Shown here: in pieces, positions 36,471 through 45,827 of the stretch | Position numbering within the stretch: the first letter of the stretch is position 1 | Layout of the letters: each line of letters opens with the position of its first letter | Assembly: GCF_029893965.1 (NCBI RefSeq) | Contig: NZ_JARXXP010000004.1 | Location: 124,001 to 188,000, forward strand | From: Paenibacillus sp. PastM-3 | Lineage (GTDB): Bacteria > Bacillota > Bacilli > Paenibacillales > Paenibacillaceae | Length of the DNA: 64,000 nt | Direction of reading: 5' to 3' | Notes under the pieces: generated by a model | Told to the model about the DNA's origin: nothing | The model's database searches: none | The model's input: the letters and a program-made list of their open reading frames with translations, nothing else | Translations under genes and position numbers: made by a program

Positions 36471-36989
36471 CTAATCCAAATCCAATAAGCCAGATATATC
36501 TTCAGAATTATAGCTATCGCTGTCTACTTTCCAGATTCCCTGATCGTTTATGAGAATCATCGTACCCTCCAAAGCCAGTTTATCTGCGGCAGCTTCTCCA
36601 AAGCGGAGCGTACCGGTATAGGAGAGCTCAATCGATGTTTCCGTAGTATTTACTTCACTGAAGCTGATGTAGGTGATCTGGAGCCTATGCTGTCTTAAAA
36701 AAGCGATTTCTGGGCCCGGGGAATAGTCCTGGCTGTTAGCCAGAGTGCTGAAAAAAGCTGCGGTGGTGAGGCTGCCGATTTCTTTCGTTTTTTTCTGCCT
36801 TTGTAGTTTGATTTCCTCCTGCCCAGACGGGAGAACGGCTTCAAGCTCCGATTTCTTGTATGTGTAAGCGGTATGTATCGCTTCATTTACACTGTTGTTA
36901 AAGGGCGTATGTTCCTGAGGCGAGCAGGCAGCGATTGTCATCAAACATGCAGCCGTAAACACGGTTAGTATACATTTAATCAGGCGCAT
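36471..36989 (-). CDS. Small lipoprotein of unknown function
   Basis: The 172-residue protein has a basic N-terminus, a hydrophobic segment and a lipobox T-I-A-A-C with Cys22, so it is a membrane-anchored lipoprotein exported by Sec. The mature part looks like a small alpha+beta domain (A-F-L-R-Q-H-R-L-Q-I-T-Y-I-S-F, then L-E-G-T-M-I-L-I-N-D-Q-G-I-W-K-V-D-S), somewhat like NTF2/DUF-type periplasmic domains. I do not recognise the family. It lies just upstream of the hflX leader on the same strand; no terminator was seen between them. Confidence 0.75.
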   Translation of the reverse strand: MRLIKCILTVFTAACLMTIAACSPQEHTPFNNSVNEAIHTAYTYKKSELEAVLPSGQEEIKLQRQKKTKEIGSLTTAAFFSTLANSQDYSPGPEIAFLRQHRLQITYISFSEVNTTETSIELSYTGTLRFGEAAADKLALEGTMILINDQGIWKVDSDSYNSEDISGLLDLD

Positions 36990-37053
36990 TTCAGCTCCTC
37001 ATTTCCCGGGAAAAGGTTTAATATGATTACCAATATTATACACTATGGAAATG

Positions 37054-37087
37054 AAAAAGACGGCCCGTCGTGGACCGTCTTTTTTTT
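37054..37087. terminator. Hairpin terminator upstream of the lipoprotein gene
   Basis: An AAAAAGACGG arm (37054-37063) pairs with CCGTCTTTTT, with a small internal bulge and a long T run. It can work in both directions. No plus-strand gene ends here, so it most likely isolates the lipoprotein gene from upstream minus-strand transcription. Confidence 0.7.
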
Positions 37088-37145
37088 GAAATATTCGGGC
37101 TTATGCTGTTACGTGCGCGGCTGATTCATTAGCAACCATCTGGCT

Positions 37146-37330
37146 TAACTGCACTTTATACAACTAAAACACCGATTTTCCTCTCTGATGCCCGTTTAAC
37201 AGTATTTCGTACAATTAAAAAACCGGAAAAGGGCTGTTTCAGTCATTCCAGACAGATTTAATTGCACAAAATACATTTATATGTCCCCCGGTGCTGTCGT
37301 GGCCGTTTTTAAGTGTACAAAATGCAACTA
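37146..37330. repeat. Cluster A: four copies of a 21-bp near-palindrome
   Basis: Units at 37146-37166, 37197-37217, 37259-37279 and 37310-37330 share the form TAAYTGCA-N5-TRCAAYTA with a few changes each. All are exactly 21 bp. Spacing between unit starts is 51, 62 and 51 bp. The same unit occurs four times at 59225-59409. The 443-bp interval 36990-37432 contains only this cluster, one terminator at each side and no gene. Confidence 0.85.
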
Positions 37331-37380
37331 TTGCGGTTTAGTGTGACGAAGCGGGACAAAACAAAAGCAGGACAGCTTAT

Positions 37381-37423
37381 CAAAAAGGACTCTTTTATAC
37401 AGAGCCGCAGTTCCGCAAGTCCT
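37381..37423 (-). terminator. Terminator of the SWIM-SNF2 gene pair
   Basis: AGGACT (37386-37391) pairs with AGTCCT (37418-37423). On the minus strand the stem is followed by a T run. It lies 10 bp past the SNF2 stop. Confidence 0.65.
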
Positions 37424-37432
37424 GTAATACAA

Positions 37433-40429
37433 TCAGCTCACCCATTCCCGCCGCAGCGTGAACAGATCCTTCAGCGCATCATTGTTCAGCTCGGTAATCC
37501 AGTTTTCGGAGCCGGAGATGACATCATCGCTGAGCTGCTGCTTGCTCTCCAGCATCTCGTCAATGCGCTCCTCCAGCGTGCCGAGGGAGATGAACTTATG
37601 CACCTGTACATCCTTGGTCTGGCCCATCCGGTAGGCGCGGTCCGTGGCCTGATTCTCTACGGCAGGATTCCACCAGCGGTCGAAGTGGAACACGTGATTG
37701 GCTGCCGTCAGATTGAGGCCTACGCCGCCCGCCTTGAGTGAAAGAATGAATACATTCGGCTGATCCGCGGCAGGCGGAGCTCCGTCCGGCGGAGCCGGAG
37801 TCTGGAACTGCTCAATCATACGGTCGCGGGCCTGCTTGGAGGTACTGCCGTTTAAGTACAGCACCGGCTCCTTCAGCTCCTGCTGAAGCACGGACTGGAG
37901 CATCTGGCCCATGCCGATATATTGGGTAAAGATCAGGCAGCGCTCATTCTCTTCACGCAGCTCCCGCACCATTGCGAGCAGCCGCTCCAGCTTGGAAGAA
38001 CGCTCGATCAGGGAAGCAGCATCCAGAAGACCGTCTCCTGCCTCCGGAAGGCCTTCCTTCGTCAGCAGCACCGGATGATCGCAGAGCTGCTTGAGGCTGG
38101 TCAGTGCAGCAAGAATGGCACCTTTGCGTTCGATTCCTTCCAGCTTGTTCATTTTCTCGAGCAGTCCGGTCACGTTCTGGTCATAAAGCGCCGCCTGCTC
38201 TGCTGTGAGATTGACATAGGTCTTCATTTCGTTTTTGTCCGGCAGATCCAGCTGGATGCTCGGGTCTTTCTTTTTGCGGCGCAGCATGAACGGCTTCACC
38301 AGCTTCTGGAGATCAGCCGTCCGCTCGGGATTACGCTCCTTTTCGATCGCATTCGCGAACCGGTCCTGGAAGGACTTGGCCGTGCCCAGGTATCCCGGTG
38401 TAATGAAGTCGTAGATCGACCACAGCTCGGACAGCCGGTTCTCAATCGGCGTACCGGTAAGGGCAATCCGGTGCAGTGCCGGGAAGCTGCGCACCGCTGC
38501 GGACTGCTTGGTCCCTGCGTTCTTGATATTCTGCGCCTCATCGAGACAGACGGCAGCCCAGGTGAACTGCTGGAGCAGCTCCTGGTCAAGTGCCGCTGTA
38601 GCATACGAGGTCAGGACCACATCAGCCTGGGATGCCGCGCCGTAGAAATACCCGGCGTTCAGCCGTCTGCCGCCGTAATGCAGCATGACGTTCAGGGAAG
38701 GAGCAAAGCGCTGCAGCTCCTTCTGCCAGTTGCCGAGCACAGAGGTCGGGCAGATGATCAGCGCCGGCCAGCCCGGCGGATCGGTCTGCGGCCCGCCCGC
38801 ATCAGGGCCGGTCTCCTTCATGTGCAGCAGATAGGAAATCAGCTGCACGGTTTTGCCGAGGCCCATGTCGTCGGCCAGGACAGCGCCGAGGCCGAAGCGG
38901 CGGAGGAAGGCCAGCCAGGCGAAGCCTTCATGCTGGTAGCTGCGCAGCTCCGCCTGCAGCCCGGCCGGCACAGCGGGCCGCGGCCACTCGGCCCGCTGGC
39001 CGAGCTGTCCGATCAGCTGAACCAGCTGCTCGTTCAGCTCCACCTCCAGCTGCACGCGCGCCGCCTGCTGTCCGGCCTGCTCCGCTGCAGCTTCCGCAGC
39101 GTCACCCTCTTCGCCGCTGCCCAGCAGGTGCAGCTGCAGCACATCCTGGAAGGACAAGCCGTGCGACTTGTCCATCCCGGCCATGGCCCGCTGAATCTGG
39201 GCCAGCAGGGCGGGGTCAAGCGGGATCCACTTGCCCCGGAACTGCACGAGCCGTTCGCCGCGGGCGACCAGCTCGGCGAACTCCGCCTCCGAGAGGTCGG
39301 CGTCGCCGATCGAGATGCGCCAGTCGAAGTCGACCAGCGCATCCAGCCCGAACAGCGACCTGCCGCCGCCACGGCTATCTTCGCCGGAGCTGACCCGGGC
39401 GCGCAGGCGCGGCTTCCGGCGGCTGGCGGCCTCCCACCACGCCGGCAGCAGCACCTGCCAGCCGGCTTCCAGCAGCAGCCGGCTGTCCTGGTTCAGGAAC
39501 CGCCACGCGAGCTCATCGCTGAGCGGTTCCCCCAGCACATCGTCCCCGTGGCCGATGTGCCCGCCGGGCAGGCTCTCACGCAGCCGCGAGAGCCATCCGG
39601 GCGCCCGCTCGCGGACGTAGGCGTCCCACGGAGCGGGCCACTGGCCGTGCGGCTCACCGTCCGTGGTGAGCCGCAGCGGCACAAGCGCGGTTTCATCGCG
39701 CTTGTCCTGAAGCAGCAGCCGGAGCCGCCAGTAAGGCGACTCCTCATCCGGCTCGAGCAGCTGCAGCGCCGGCCGGAACGGCGCGGTGTCGGCCTTCCAG
39801 CCGATCGACATCAGCCAGCTCTCCTCGTCAAGGCCAAGGGCGGCCGCGCCGCCTGCACTGAACAGCAGCGGGAATTCGCTGCGCAGATCGCCGGCTTCGG
39901 TCTCCGTGCTGTAATAGCGCTGGAAGACCGCTGCCGAGAAGGCGGCGCCAAGACCCGCCGCTAGACCCGGCCGTCCGGCCAGCCCCTCCAGCGCTGCGGC
40001 GAGCCCGCCGTTTTCTTCGGCCAGCAGCTGCAGCGCCTGCTGGTCCCAGCTCCATTGCAGCTGGCCCTCACGGTGTGCGGTGAAGTCGGGTACATACCTC
40101 TTCTCCGCCAGCAGCCCGGACACGGCCGGAGCCAGCTCGGTCAGCAGGGCGGCATCGCCCTGCCAGCTCCAGCCGACATGCGTGAGCAGCTGCAGTTCAG
40201 CGAAGAACGGGATCACCTGCTCGGCAGGCAGGACAACCAGATCCACGCCGTCTGCATTTTGGAGGGTCAGCTCTGTGCCATAGAAGGAGGCTTCATGCCA
40301 GGCGAACAGCAGCTGCTTCAGCTGGACGCCGGGAACATATTCATTCCTGCCGTCAACGGCGTAAATCAGGGCATCGCCGTACCGGGTCAAGGCAAGCTGG
40401 ACTGTAATATTCTGTATATGATTATTCAT
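37433..40429 (-). CDS. SNF2-family DEAD/DEAH-box helicase-like ATPase (YwqA-like)
   Basis: A 998-residue protein. The N-terminal ~470 residues are specific to bacterial SNF2 proteins of this group. The SNF2 ATPase core begins near 490 with Y-Q-H-E-G-F-A-W-L, then Walker A D-D-M-G-L-G-K-T (about 520-527), D-E-A-Q (about 630-633), L-T-G-T-P-I-E-N, and helicase C motifs G-G-V-G-L-N-L-T and D-R-A-Y-R-M-G-Q. Its start overlaps the stop of the SWIM-domain gene by 4 nt. B. subtilis ywqA-ywqB has the same pair. It probably remodels DNA-bound complexes such as RNA polymerase; exact substrate unknown. Confidence 0.95.
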   Translation of the reverse strand: MNNHIQNITVQLALTRYGDALIYAVDGRNEYVPGVQLKQLLFAWHEASFYGTELTLQNADGVDLVVLPAEQVIPFFAELQLLTHVGWSWQGDAALLTELAPAVSGLLAEKRYVPDFTAHREGQLQWSWDQQALQLLAEENGGLAAALEGLAGRPGLAAGLGAAFSAAVFQRYYSTETEAGDLRSEFPLLFSAGGAAALGLDEESWLMSIGWKADTAPFRPALQLLEPDEESPYWRLRLLLQDKRDETALVPLRLTTDGEPHGQWPAPWDAYVRERAPGWLSRLRESLPGGHIGHGDDVLGEPLSDELAWRFLNQDSRLLLEAGWQVLLPAWWEAASRRKPRLRARVSSGEDSRGGGRSLFGLDALVDFDWRISIGDADLSEAEFAELVARGERLVQFRGKWIPLDPALLAQIQRAMAGMDKSHGLSFQDVLQLHLLGSGEEGDAAEAAAEQAGQQAARVQLEVELNEQLVQLIGQLGQRAEWPRPAVPAGLQAELRSYQHEGFAWLAFLRRFGLGAVLADDMGLGKTVQLISYLLHMKETGPDAGGPQTDPPGWPALIICPTSVLGNWQKELQRFAPSLNVMLHYGGRRLNAGYFYGAASQADVVLTSYATAALDQELLQQFTWAAVCLDEAQNIKNAGTKQSAAVRSFPALHRIALTGTPIENRLSELWSIYDFITPGYLGTAKSFQDRFANAIEKERNPERTADLQKLVKPFMLRRKKKDPSIQLDLPDKNEMKTYVNLTAEQAALYDQNVTGLLEKMNKLEGIERKGAILAALTSLKQLCDHPVLLTKEGLPEAGDGLLDAASLIERSSKLERLLAMVRELREENERCLIFTQYIGMGQMLQSVLQQELKEPVLYLNGSTSKQARDRMIEQFQTPAPPDGAPPAADQPNVFILSLKAGGVGLNLTAANHVFHFDRWWNPAVENQATDRAYRMGQTKDVQVHKFISLGTLEERIDEMLESKQQLSDDVISGSENWITELNNDALKDLFTLRREWVS

Positions 40430-42054
40430 GGGATCAGCTTTCCTTTCCGCAGCTCTTCCTGCAGGGCGCGCAGCCTGCTGTTCCGGGAGGTGAAGGCATC
40501 CAGAAATGCCTCCCAGCGTTCGTCGCGCTTCAGTTTTTTATACAGCTTGGCCAGCCGCTTGATCAGCTTGACGGCGGATTTATAGCTGTGCCGGTTCTTC
40601 TCCAGGACGAACCGCTCCACAGCCTGGTGATAAAAGGGCAGCAGCAGCTCCGGTGCGTTCTTCTCCAGCGGCTGGAGATCGCTGACACGGAAGTCGGCCG
40701 GCGTCTTGCCGGAGGCGAGCTGGTAATCCATCCATTCCTTGTACCTGCCGTGCTGCAGCAGCAGCTCCTCGTAGATTTCCCGCGAGAGGGGAAGCATGGC
40801 GGCCAGGGTATCCCACATGAGCGGCTCCGTCTCCGGTACATGCCGTACTGCATCCTTCCAGTGCCGGGCGTAATCGCCCAGGTTATATAACCGGCTTGTC
40901 AGCAGCGGGCCGGTCTCAGCGAGCCAGGCCGCAAGGCGTGACCACTGCCCGTCCCCGCTCAGCGGGGCGAGGAAGCTAAGCAGCTCGTCAGGGTGAATGC
41001 CGGGCCGTTCGGAGGCCTTGCGGAGCAGCTCCCATGCCGCCCGGTCATCGCCCAGCAGGAAATACATCCGGCTCTCTGCCAGCAGCAGTGCCTGCCGGGA
41101 TTGCGGGGTATCGAGCTCCCCCTCCGCCTGGCGCAGTGCCTCCAGCTCATCCAGGTAAAGAGCCGTACTGTCCGCATTAGGGGAGAGCCAGCGTCTCCAC
41201 AGGAGGTCATAGCAGGCCGAGAAATAAGGCTGCTCCCGCGAACGGTCCCGCCCCTCTGCCAGCATCTGCCTGCGCAGATAAGATAAGGTCTCCAGCACCC
41301 TCGGCCATTCTCCGGGCTCTGCCTGAAGCGGCAGCGGCTGCTGCATCAGCCCGGTGATGTCCGTCTGCAGCTCGGAAACGGCAATGGCCGTGTAATAGCC
41401 GAGTGAATAGCCCAGACCGGCGTTGGCCGCTCCGGGCAGGACGGGCTGCAGCAGCTTCTCCAGAATAAATAGATGGGAATGCAGCCTGAACAGCCTGCCG
41501 GCAGCGGGTGAGAGCGGCGGCTGGGCTTCATGAATGGCAGTCAGCGCCCGGCTTGCATACTGGGGATTGCGCACCGTATGATCCAGCGGTGCCGCAAGCA
41601 GCTGCATATACTCATGCCACTGGGCTATGGTCGCTTCAGGAATCAGCCCGCTGAGCCTATTAAGCAAGGCTTGGCGACTCCCCTGATCTGCCGGATCATC
41701 GGAGGCGGCTTTGGGACGGTTGGCCGTCGCCTTGGCATTCGCAAGGAGTGCCACCGACCGCCCTTGAGCATGTGCATAATGCATGAGCACTGCAGCCATA
41801 TGCTTGCAGGGTCCGTCTACCGGACAATCGCAATAGCTGCCGGAGAAATGATCGAGACTGATATAGACGTGGTATGCCTCTCTGCCTTCAACCAGCGCCC
41901 GCATCTTCAGGGGCTCACTGATGGAGAACGTCTGAACGCGGTTCTGTTTGAAATATTGAAAGCCCCGCTTCAGGGTCAAATCATCGAAATAATAGGCCGT
42001 ATCAGAAATGAGCTTGTCCCATTCGGCCTGGTCCAGCACATAGTTTGGATGCAT
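40426..42054 (-). CDS. SWIM zinc-finger domain protein (YwqB-like)
   Basis: The 542-residue protein has an N-terminal SWIM finger, Y-C-D-C-P-V-D-G-P-C-K-H (C-x-C-x6-C-x-H) near residue 70, followed by a long helical region rich in Leu, Ala and Arg with TPR-like periodicity. ATG 42054 has AGGAG 10 nt upstream; nine earlier codons are not supported. It is the first gene of an operon with the SNF2 ATPase, ending in an ATGA overlap, which suggests the two act together. SWIM domains bind DNA or protein; the role here is unknown. Confidence 0.9.
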   Translation of the reverse strand: MHPNYVLDQAEWDKLISDTAYYFDDLTLKRGFQYFKQNRVQTFSISEPLKMRALVEGREAYHVYISLDHFSGSYCDCPVDGPCKHMAAVLMHYAHAQGRSVALLANAKATANRPKAASDDPADQGSRQALLNRLSGLIPEATIAQWHEYMQLLAAPLDHTVRNPQYASRALTAIHEAQPPLSPAAGRLFRLHSHLFILEKLLQPVLPGAANAGLGYSLGYYTAIAVSELQTDITGLMQQPLPLQAEPGEWPRVLETLSYLRRQMLAEGRDRSREQPYFSACYDLLWRRWLSPNADSTALYLDELEALRQAEGELDTPQSRQALLLAESRMYFLLGDDRAAWELLRKASERPGIHPDELLSFLAPLSGDGQWSRLAAWLAETGPLLTSRLYNLGDYARHWKDAVRHVPETEPLMWDTLAAMLPLSREIYEELLLQHGRYKEWMDYQLASGKTPADFRVSDLQPLEKNAPELLLPFYHQAVERFVLEKNRHSYKSAVKLIKRLAKLYKKLKRDERWEAFLDAFTSRNSRLRALQEELRKGKLIP

Positions 42055-42308
42055 CGCAATAAATCTCCTGTAGGTAAACAAAGTTTGTTTAAAGAGTAAG
42101 GCATGGATATGTTTCTAATTCTGATCTATTCCCCTCATTATATCATCTCTATAAGTTTTGCCGGTTATCTTTCACTTTGATGACAATTTTAAATAAATTT
42201 TTAAAAAACCTGTCCGGTATGACATGCCCCATATTGCAGCAGGGCCATCCATGCTACTCTAAGGGTCTGAAAACTTAAGGGAAATAGCGGAAGGATGAAG
42301 CTGTAGCG

Positions 42309-44630
42309 ATGCTGAGATTCAAACTGAAGTACCTGCTGAACAACAAACAGAACCGGCTGATCCTGTTTCTTACCATAAGTGTCTCACTCTGTATTACACT
42401 GATCGGCTTGTTCTCCTACCGGGAATACCGCCAGGCGCTTGATACGGAGCTGAACACGCCGAACGTCGAGCTGCTGCAGATTAATGTGGATGTGACGAAC
42501 CGGGCGTTCCGGGAGGCGGACAACAAAGCGGTCGACCTCTCCTTTAATCCGGCTGTGCTGGCGTTCCTGTCTGCAGATGCGGATCATGCGGCGGAGGCGG
42601 CCGCGCAGCCGCAGAATGTGCTGAAGGCGCTGGTGTCGGAGCCGGACATTCATGCAATCAGCGTCATTAATTTTCAGGAACACTCCGTAGTGTCAAGCCG
42701 GTATGGCTACAGGTCCGACTGGGAGGAAGCGCCGGAGCATGACTGGAGCGGATGGCTGGAGGAAATTAAGGAGAAGCCGCTTCTGATTAAAAGAAGGCTG
42801 TACACCGGTTCCGATACACAGCTGAGCAATACGGAGCTGCTCTCCCTGGCCCGTCCGGTCGTCCGGAACGGGAACGTTACAGGGGCGGTGCTCATCGATC
42901 TTGATTACGATACGCTTTTCTCCAAGATGTACACCCATTTATCCAGCTACCAGTTTGTATACAATCTGGAGGGGGAGCTGATCTATCCCAAGATTAATCT
43001 GCCTGTGCCGCTTGAGGATATGAAGGATGTTCTGACGGAGATCGATGTAAGCCCGTTTGCCCATGTCACAATAAACGGCCAGGCTTATATGGCCAACCAG
43101 GCTTTCTCCAATGTCACCGGCTGGCGCCTCGTTTCGCTGGTTCCGATGGAGCAGCTGCTGAAGAATGTAACGACAGCCCGCAATATGATGCTGTCGCTGT
43201 CGCTGATCTCGATAGCTGTCGGCTGCTCTGCGATCTACTATTATAACTTCGCCGCTTTCCGGCCGCTCAAGCGGATCAACCGGCTGCTAAGCCCGGAGCA
43301 AAAAGGGGGAGGGCACGGCAATCTCTACGATCTGGAGCCTGTCATCGGCAAGCTGGTCGGCGAGTTCCGGAGCAAATCGCTGGTGGCTGACTGGAGCCTC
43401 CCGGAGCTGCGCTCCAAATTCCTCGGGGATCTGATTCTCAGGAATATGGGCAAGCAGGAGACAGGGACGAAATGGGAGCATTATTTTGCCGGCTGGCAGC
43501 AGGGGCCTTTCGAGCTGCTGGTCATTTCCATCGACCGCCATTCACAGTGGGCGGCTGCTTATCCAGAGGAAGACCAGCAGCTGCTCAAGTATGCGATGAA
43601 CAATATGGTATCCGAATTCTTCAGTTCATCCTGGCGGACGGTTACGGCATCACCGCGCAAGGATAGCCTGGTTCTGCTGCTTCAGTCCGCCGAAGGGGAG
43701 AATGCGCGGAGTCTGTACGAAGATACGCTGAAGCTGGTTGGCATTGTGTCCGATGTGCTGGGCATATCCGTGTCTGCCGGGATCGGTTCACAGGCAGCGA
43801 AGATCGGCCAGGCTGCCCGCTCCTATACGGAGGCAGAGGCCGCTTTATCTTACCGTCTGTACGACGGGTACGGGCGTGTCCGCCTCTATCCCGGGCTGGA
43901 GAACAAGCCTGATGAGAGCAGCACGGCAGCCGATGACACCTGGCAGCAGGAGGTGCTGCAGGCCCTCAAAAGCTCAGACGCCGCTACCGGGCGCCAGCGG
44001 GTGCACAGATGGGCGGAAGATGTACGTAAGAGAGGTCTTCAGCCGCAAAAAATGATCCGCATGCTGGATGATCTGCTGGAGGAAATTATCCGCATTGCCG
44101 CCGCAGGAGGACATGCTTTGCCTCCGGAGCTGGCTGACTATACCATTCACCAGGTATCTACACTGGATTTGAACGATATTGAAGAGATGCTGTGCCGTAT
44201 CATTGAGCAGATGGCGCATGCACTGGAAGTGCACCGGCATTCCAAGGAGTACGTGCTTGTACAGCAGCTGATTGCTTATATGGAGGAGCATCTGCAGCAT
44301 AATATTGGCCTGCAGGATATCGCCGCCCATGTCAATTTGGGGGTTTCCTCCGTTAGCACCATTTTCAAGGAAGAGACCGGAACGACCCTGTATGACTATT
44401 TGACCGGCCTTAGAATAGAGAAGGCCTGTGAGCTGCTGCAGGGCAGCAGCCTGAAGGTAGCTGAGATTGCTCAGCTTGTCGGCTATCAGAATGAGAACAG
44501 CTTTATCCGGGTCTTCCGGAAGAGCAAATCCATTACACCGGGCAAGTTCCGGGAGAACAGCAAATCTTCCAATCCATATGCAGAAATGCCAAAACCGCAT
44601 GGTTCCGGCATTTCTGACGATTCAAAATAA
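42309..44630 (+). CDS. Membrane-bound AraC-family regulator with extracellular sensor domain
   Basis: A 773-residue one-component sensor. It has transmembrane helix 1 (about 18-38), an extracellular Cache-like domain of about 250 residues, transmembrane helix 2 (about 293-315), a cytoplasmic linker with a degenerate cyclase-like fold, and a C-terminal AraC DNA-binding domain (about 648-750, ending I-T-P-G-K-F-R-E-N). Such proteins are common in Paenibacillus beside carbohydrate transport genes. It is directly followed by the TctC-like and KdgT-like genes and is likely to regulate them. Confidence 0.9.
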   Translation: MLRFKLKYLLNNKQNRLILFLTISVSLCITLIGLFSYREYRQALDTELNTPNVELLQINVDVTNRAFREADNKAVDLSFNPAVLAFLSADADHAAEAAAQPQNVLKALVSEPDIHAISVINFQEHSVVSSRYGYRSDWEEAPEHDWSGWLEEIKEKPLLIKRRLYTGSDTQLSNTELLSLARPVVRNGNVTGAVLIDLDYDTLFSKMYTHLSSYQFVYNLEGELIYPKINLPVPLEDMKDVLTEIDVSPFAHVTINGQAYMANQAFSNVTGWRLVSLVPMEQLLKNVTTARNMMLSLSLISIAVGCSAIYYYNFAAFRPLKRINRLLSPEQKGGGHGNLYDLEPVIGKLVGEFRSKSLVADWSLPELRSKFLGDLILRNMGKQETGTKWEHYFAGWQQGPFELLVISIDRHSQWAAAYPEEDQQLLKYAMNNMVSEFFSSSWRTVTASPRKDSLVLLLQSAEGENARSLYEDTLKLVGIVSDVLGISVSAGIGSQAAKIGQAARSYTEAEAALSYRLYDGYGRVRLYPGLENKPDESSTAADDTWQQEVLQALKSSDAATGRQRVHRWAEDVRKRGLQPQKMIRMLDDLLEEIIRIAAAGGHALPPELADYTIHQVSTLDLNDIEEMLCRIIEQMAHALEVHRHSKEYVLVQQLIAYMEEHLQHNIGLQDIAAHVNLGVSSVSTIFKEETGTTLYDYLTGLRIEKACELLQGSSLKVAEIAQLVGYQNENSFIRVFRKSKSITPGKFRENSKSSNPYAEMPKPHGSGISDDSK

Positions 44631-44770
44631 GATAATACGATTGCTGCATGCCCTCTGAATGCTTTAAAGTTCTATTTGAGAAAACTTTCACATCCCCGCA
44701 CGAAGCGGCTGATGTGCCAAATATTCAGGGGGTGGAGCACTGTATACAGATTAAGAAAGAGGGATGGCCG

Positions 44771-45775
44771 TTGAAACGGACAACAAAGATCGCGTTAGGA
44801 ATAGCAGCAGTTATGATAGCTGCACTTCTCTTTATTGGAGCCCGCATAACCGGATACCGGGGCGACAATGGCGTCAGCGCCGATTTTCCCGATAAACCGA
44901 TCACACTGATCGTACCTTATGCTGCCGGCGGAGGAACAGATACAACCGCCCGGGCTTTGGCTAAAGCTGCGGAGAAGGTGCTCGGCCAGCCGGTAATCGT
45001 ACTGAACCGGACAGGCGGCGGAGGTTCCGTCGGACTGATGGAAGGTGCGAATGCGAGGACTGACGGCTACACGGTCACTTTTTTACCGGCGGAGCTGACG
45101 ATTCTGCCGCATCTGGGACTGCTGCCGATTACTTATGAGAAGTTTAAACCGATCGCCCAGACGAATTTTGATCCTTCCGCCATTACCGTAAGAGCCGAAG
45201 CGCCATGGCAAACTGTGAATGAATTTCTCGACTTTGCGAAAGCGCATCCAGGCGAATTGAAAATGGGAAACGCAGGAACGGGGAGCATATGGCATTTAGC
45301 TGCCGTAACATTGGAACGGGAAACCGGTGTGAAGTTCGCCCATATCCCCTTTGAAGGTGCGGGGCCGGCCGTCTCTGCTTTGATGGACGGCTTTGTCGAT
45401 GCGGTACCGGTAAGTCCGGCCGAGGTGAAAAGGTATGTGGATGAAGGAAAGCTGCGGACGCTGGCAGTCAATGCCGACAAGCGCTCAGAAGCGCTGCCTG
45501 AGGTACCCACACTGGAGGAACAGACCGGAATACATGTGAACTTTACCGGTACGTGGAGAGGGCTTGCAGTACCTAAGGATACGCCGGATGCCATTTCGGA
45601 GCTGCTGGCAGAGGCCTTTATTAAAGGGACGGAAGACCGTAACTTTCGCGAAGCTATGACAATGAACGGACTTGGACTGCTGGTTAAGGACGGTAAGGCG
45701 TTCTCACGGCAGCTCAAGGAAAGCGATGATTTATTCTCACGGATGATTCCGGAGCTTGGACTGAGCCGTAACTGA
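44771..45775 (+). CDS. Tripartite tricarboxylate transporter-type substrate-binding protein (TctC/Bug family)
   Basis: A 334-residue exported binding protein. TTG 44771 follows GAGGGA; the frame extends 41 codons upstream without a good site and would hide the signal, so the shorter form is preferred. It has an uncleaved or Sec-type N-terminal hydrophobic segment, then D-K-P-I-T-L-I-V-P-Y-A-A-G-G-G-T-D-T-T-A-R and V-L-N-R-T-G-G-G-G-S-V-G, the two ligand-loop signatures of Bug proteins. These usually deliver di- or tricarboxylates to TctA/TctB, neither of which is present here. It could feed the neighbouring KdgT-like permease or act in sensing. Confidence 0.88.
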   Translation: MKRTTKIALGIAAVMIAALLFIGARITGYRGDNGVSADFPDKPITLIVPYAAGGGTDTTARALAKAAEKVLGQPVIVLNRTGGGGSVGLMEGANARTDGYTVTFLPAELTILPHLGLLPITYEKFKPIAQTNFDPSAITVRAEAPWQTVNEFLDFAKAHPGELKMGNAGTGSIWHLAAVTLERETGVKFAHIPFEGAGPAVSALMDGFVDAVPVSPAEVKRYVDEGKLRTLAVNADKRSEALPEVPTLEEQTGIHVNFTGTWRGLAVPKDTPDAISELLAEAFIKGTEDRNFREAMTMNGLGLLVKDGKAFSRQLKESDDLFSRMIPELGLSRN

Positions 45776-45827
45776 CATGAAGAGGCGGCCGGGCAACAAC
45801 CTAAGATGAAAGGTATGATTAATTACT

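Noticed and set aside
37146..37330. Repeats considered as a CRISPR array
   Set aside because: Units are only 21 bp, diverged and palindromic, with uneven gaps of 30 and 41 bp and no cas genes nearby.
37922..39964. 680-codon plus-strand frame across the SNF2 gene
   Set aside because: Shadow of a GC-rich coding region; Arg/Gln/Leu-rich with no motif, while the minus strand encodes a complete SNF2 protein.
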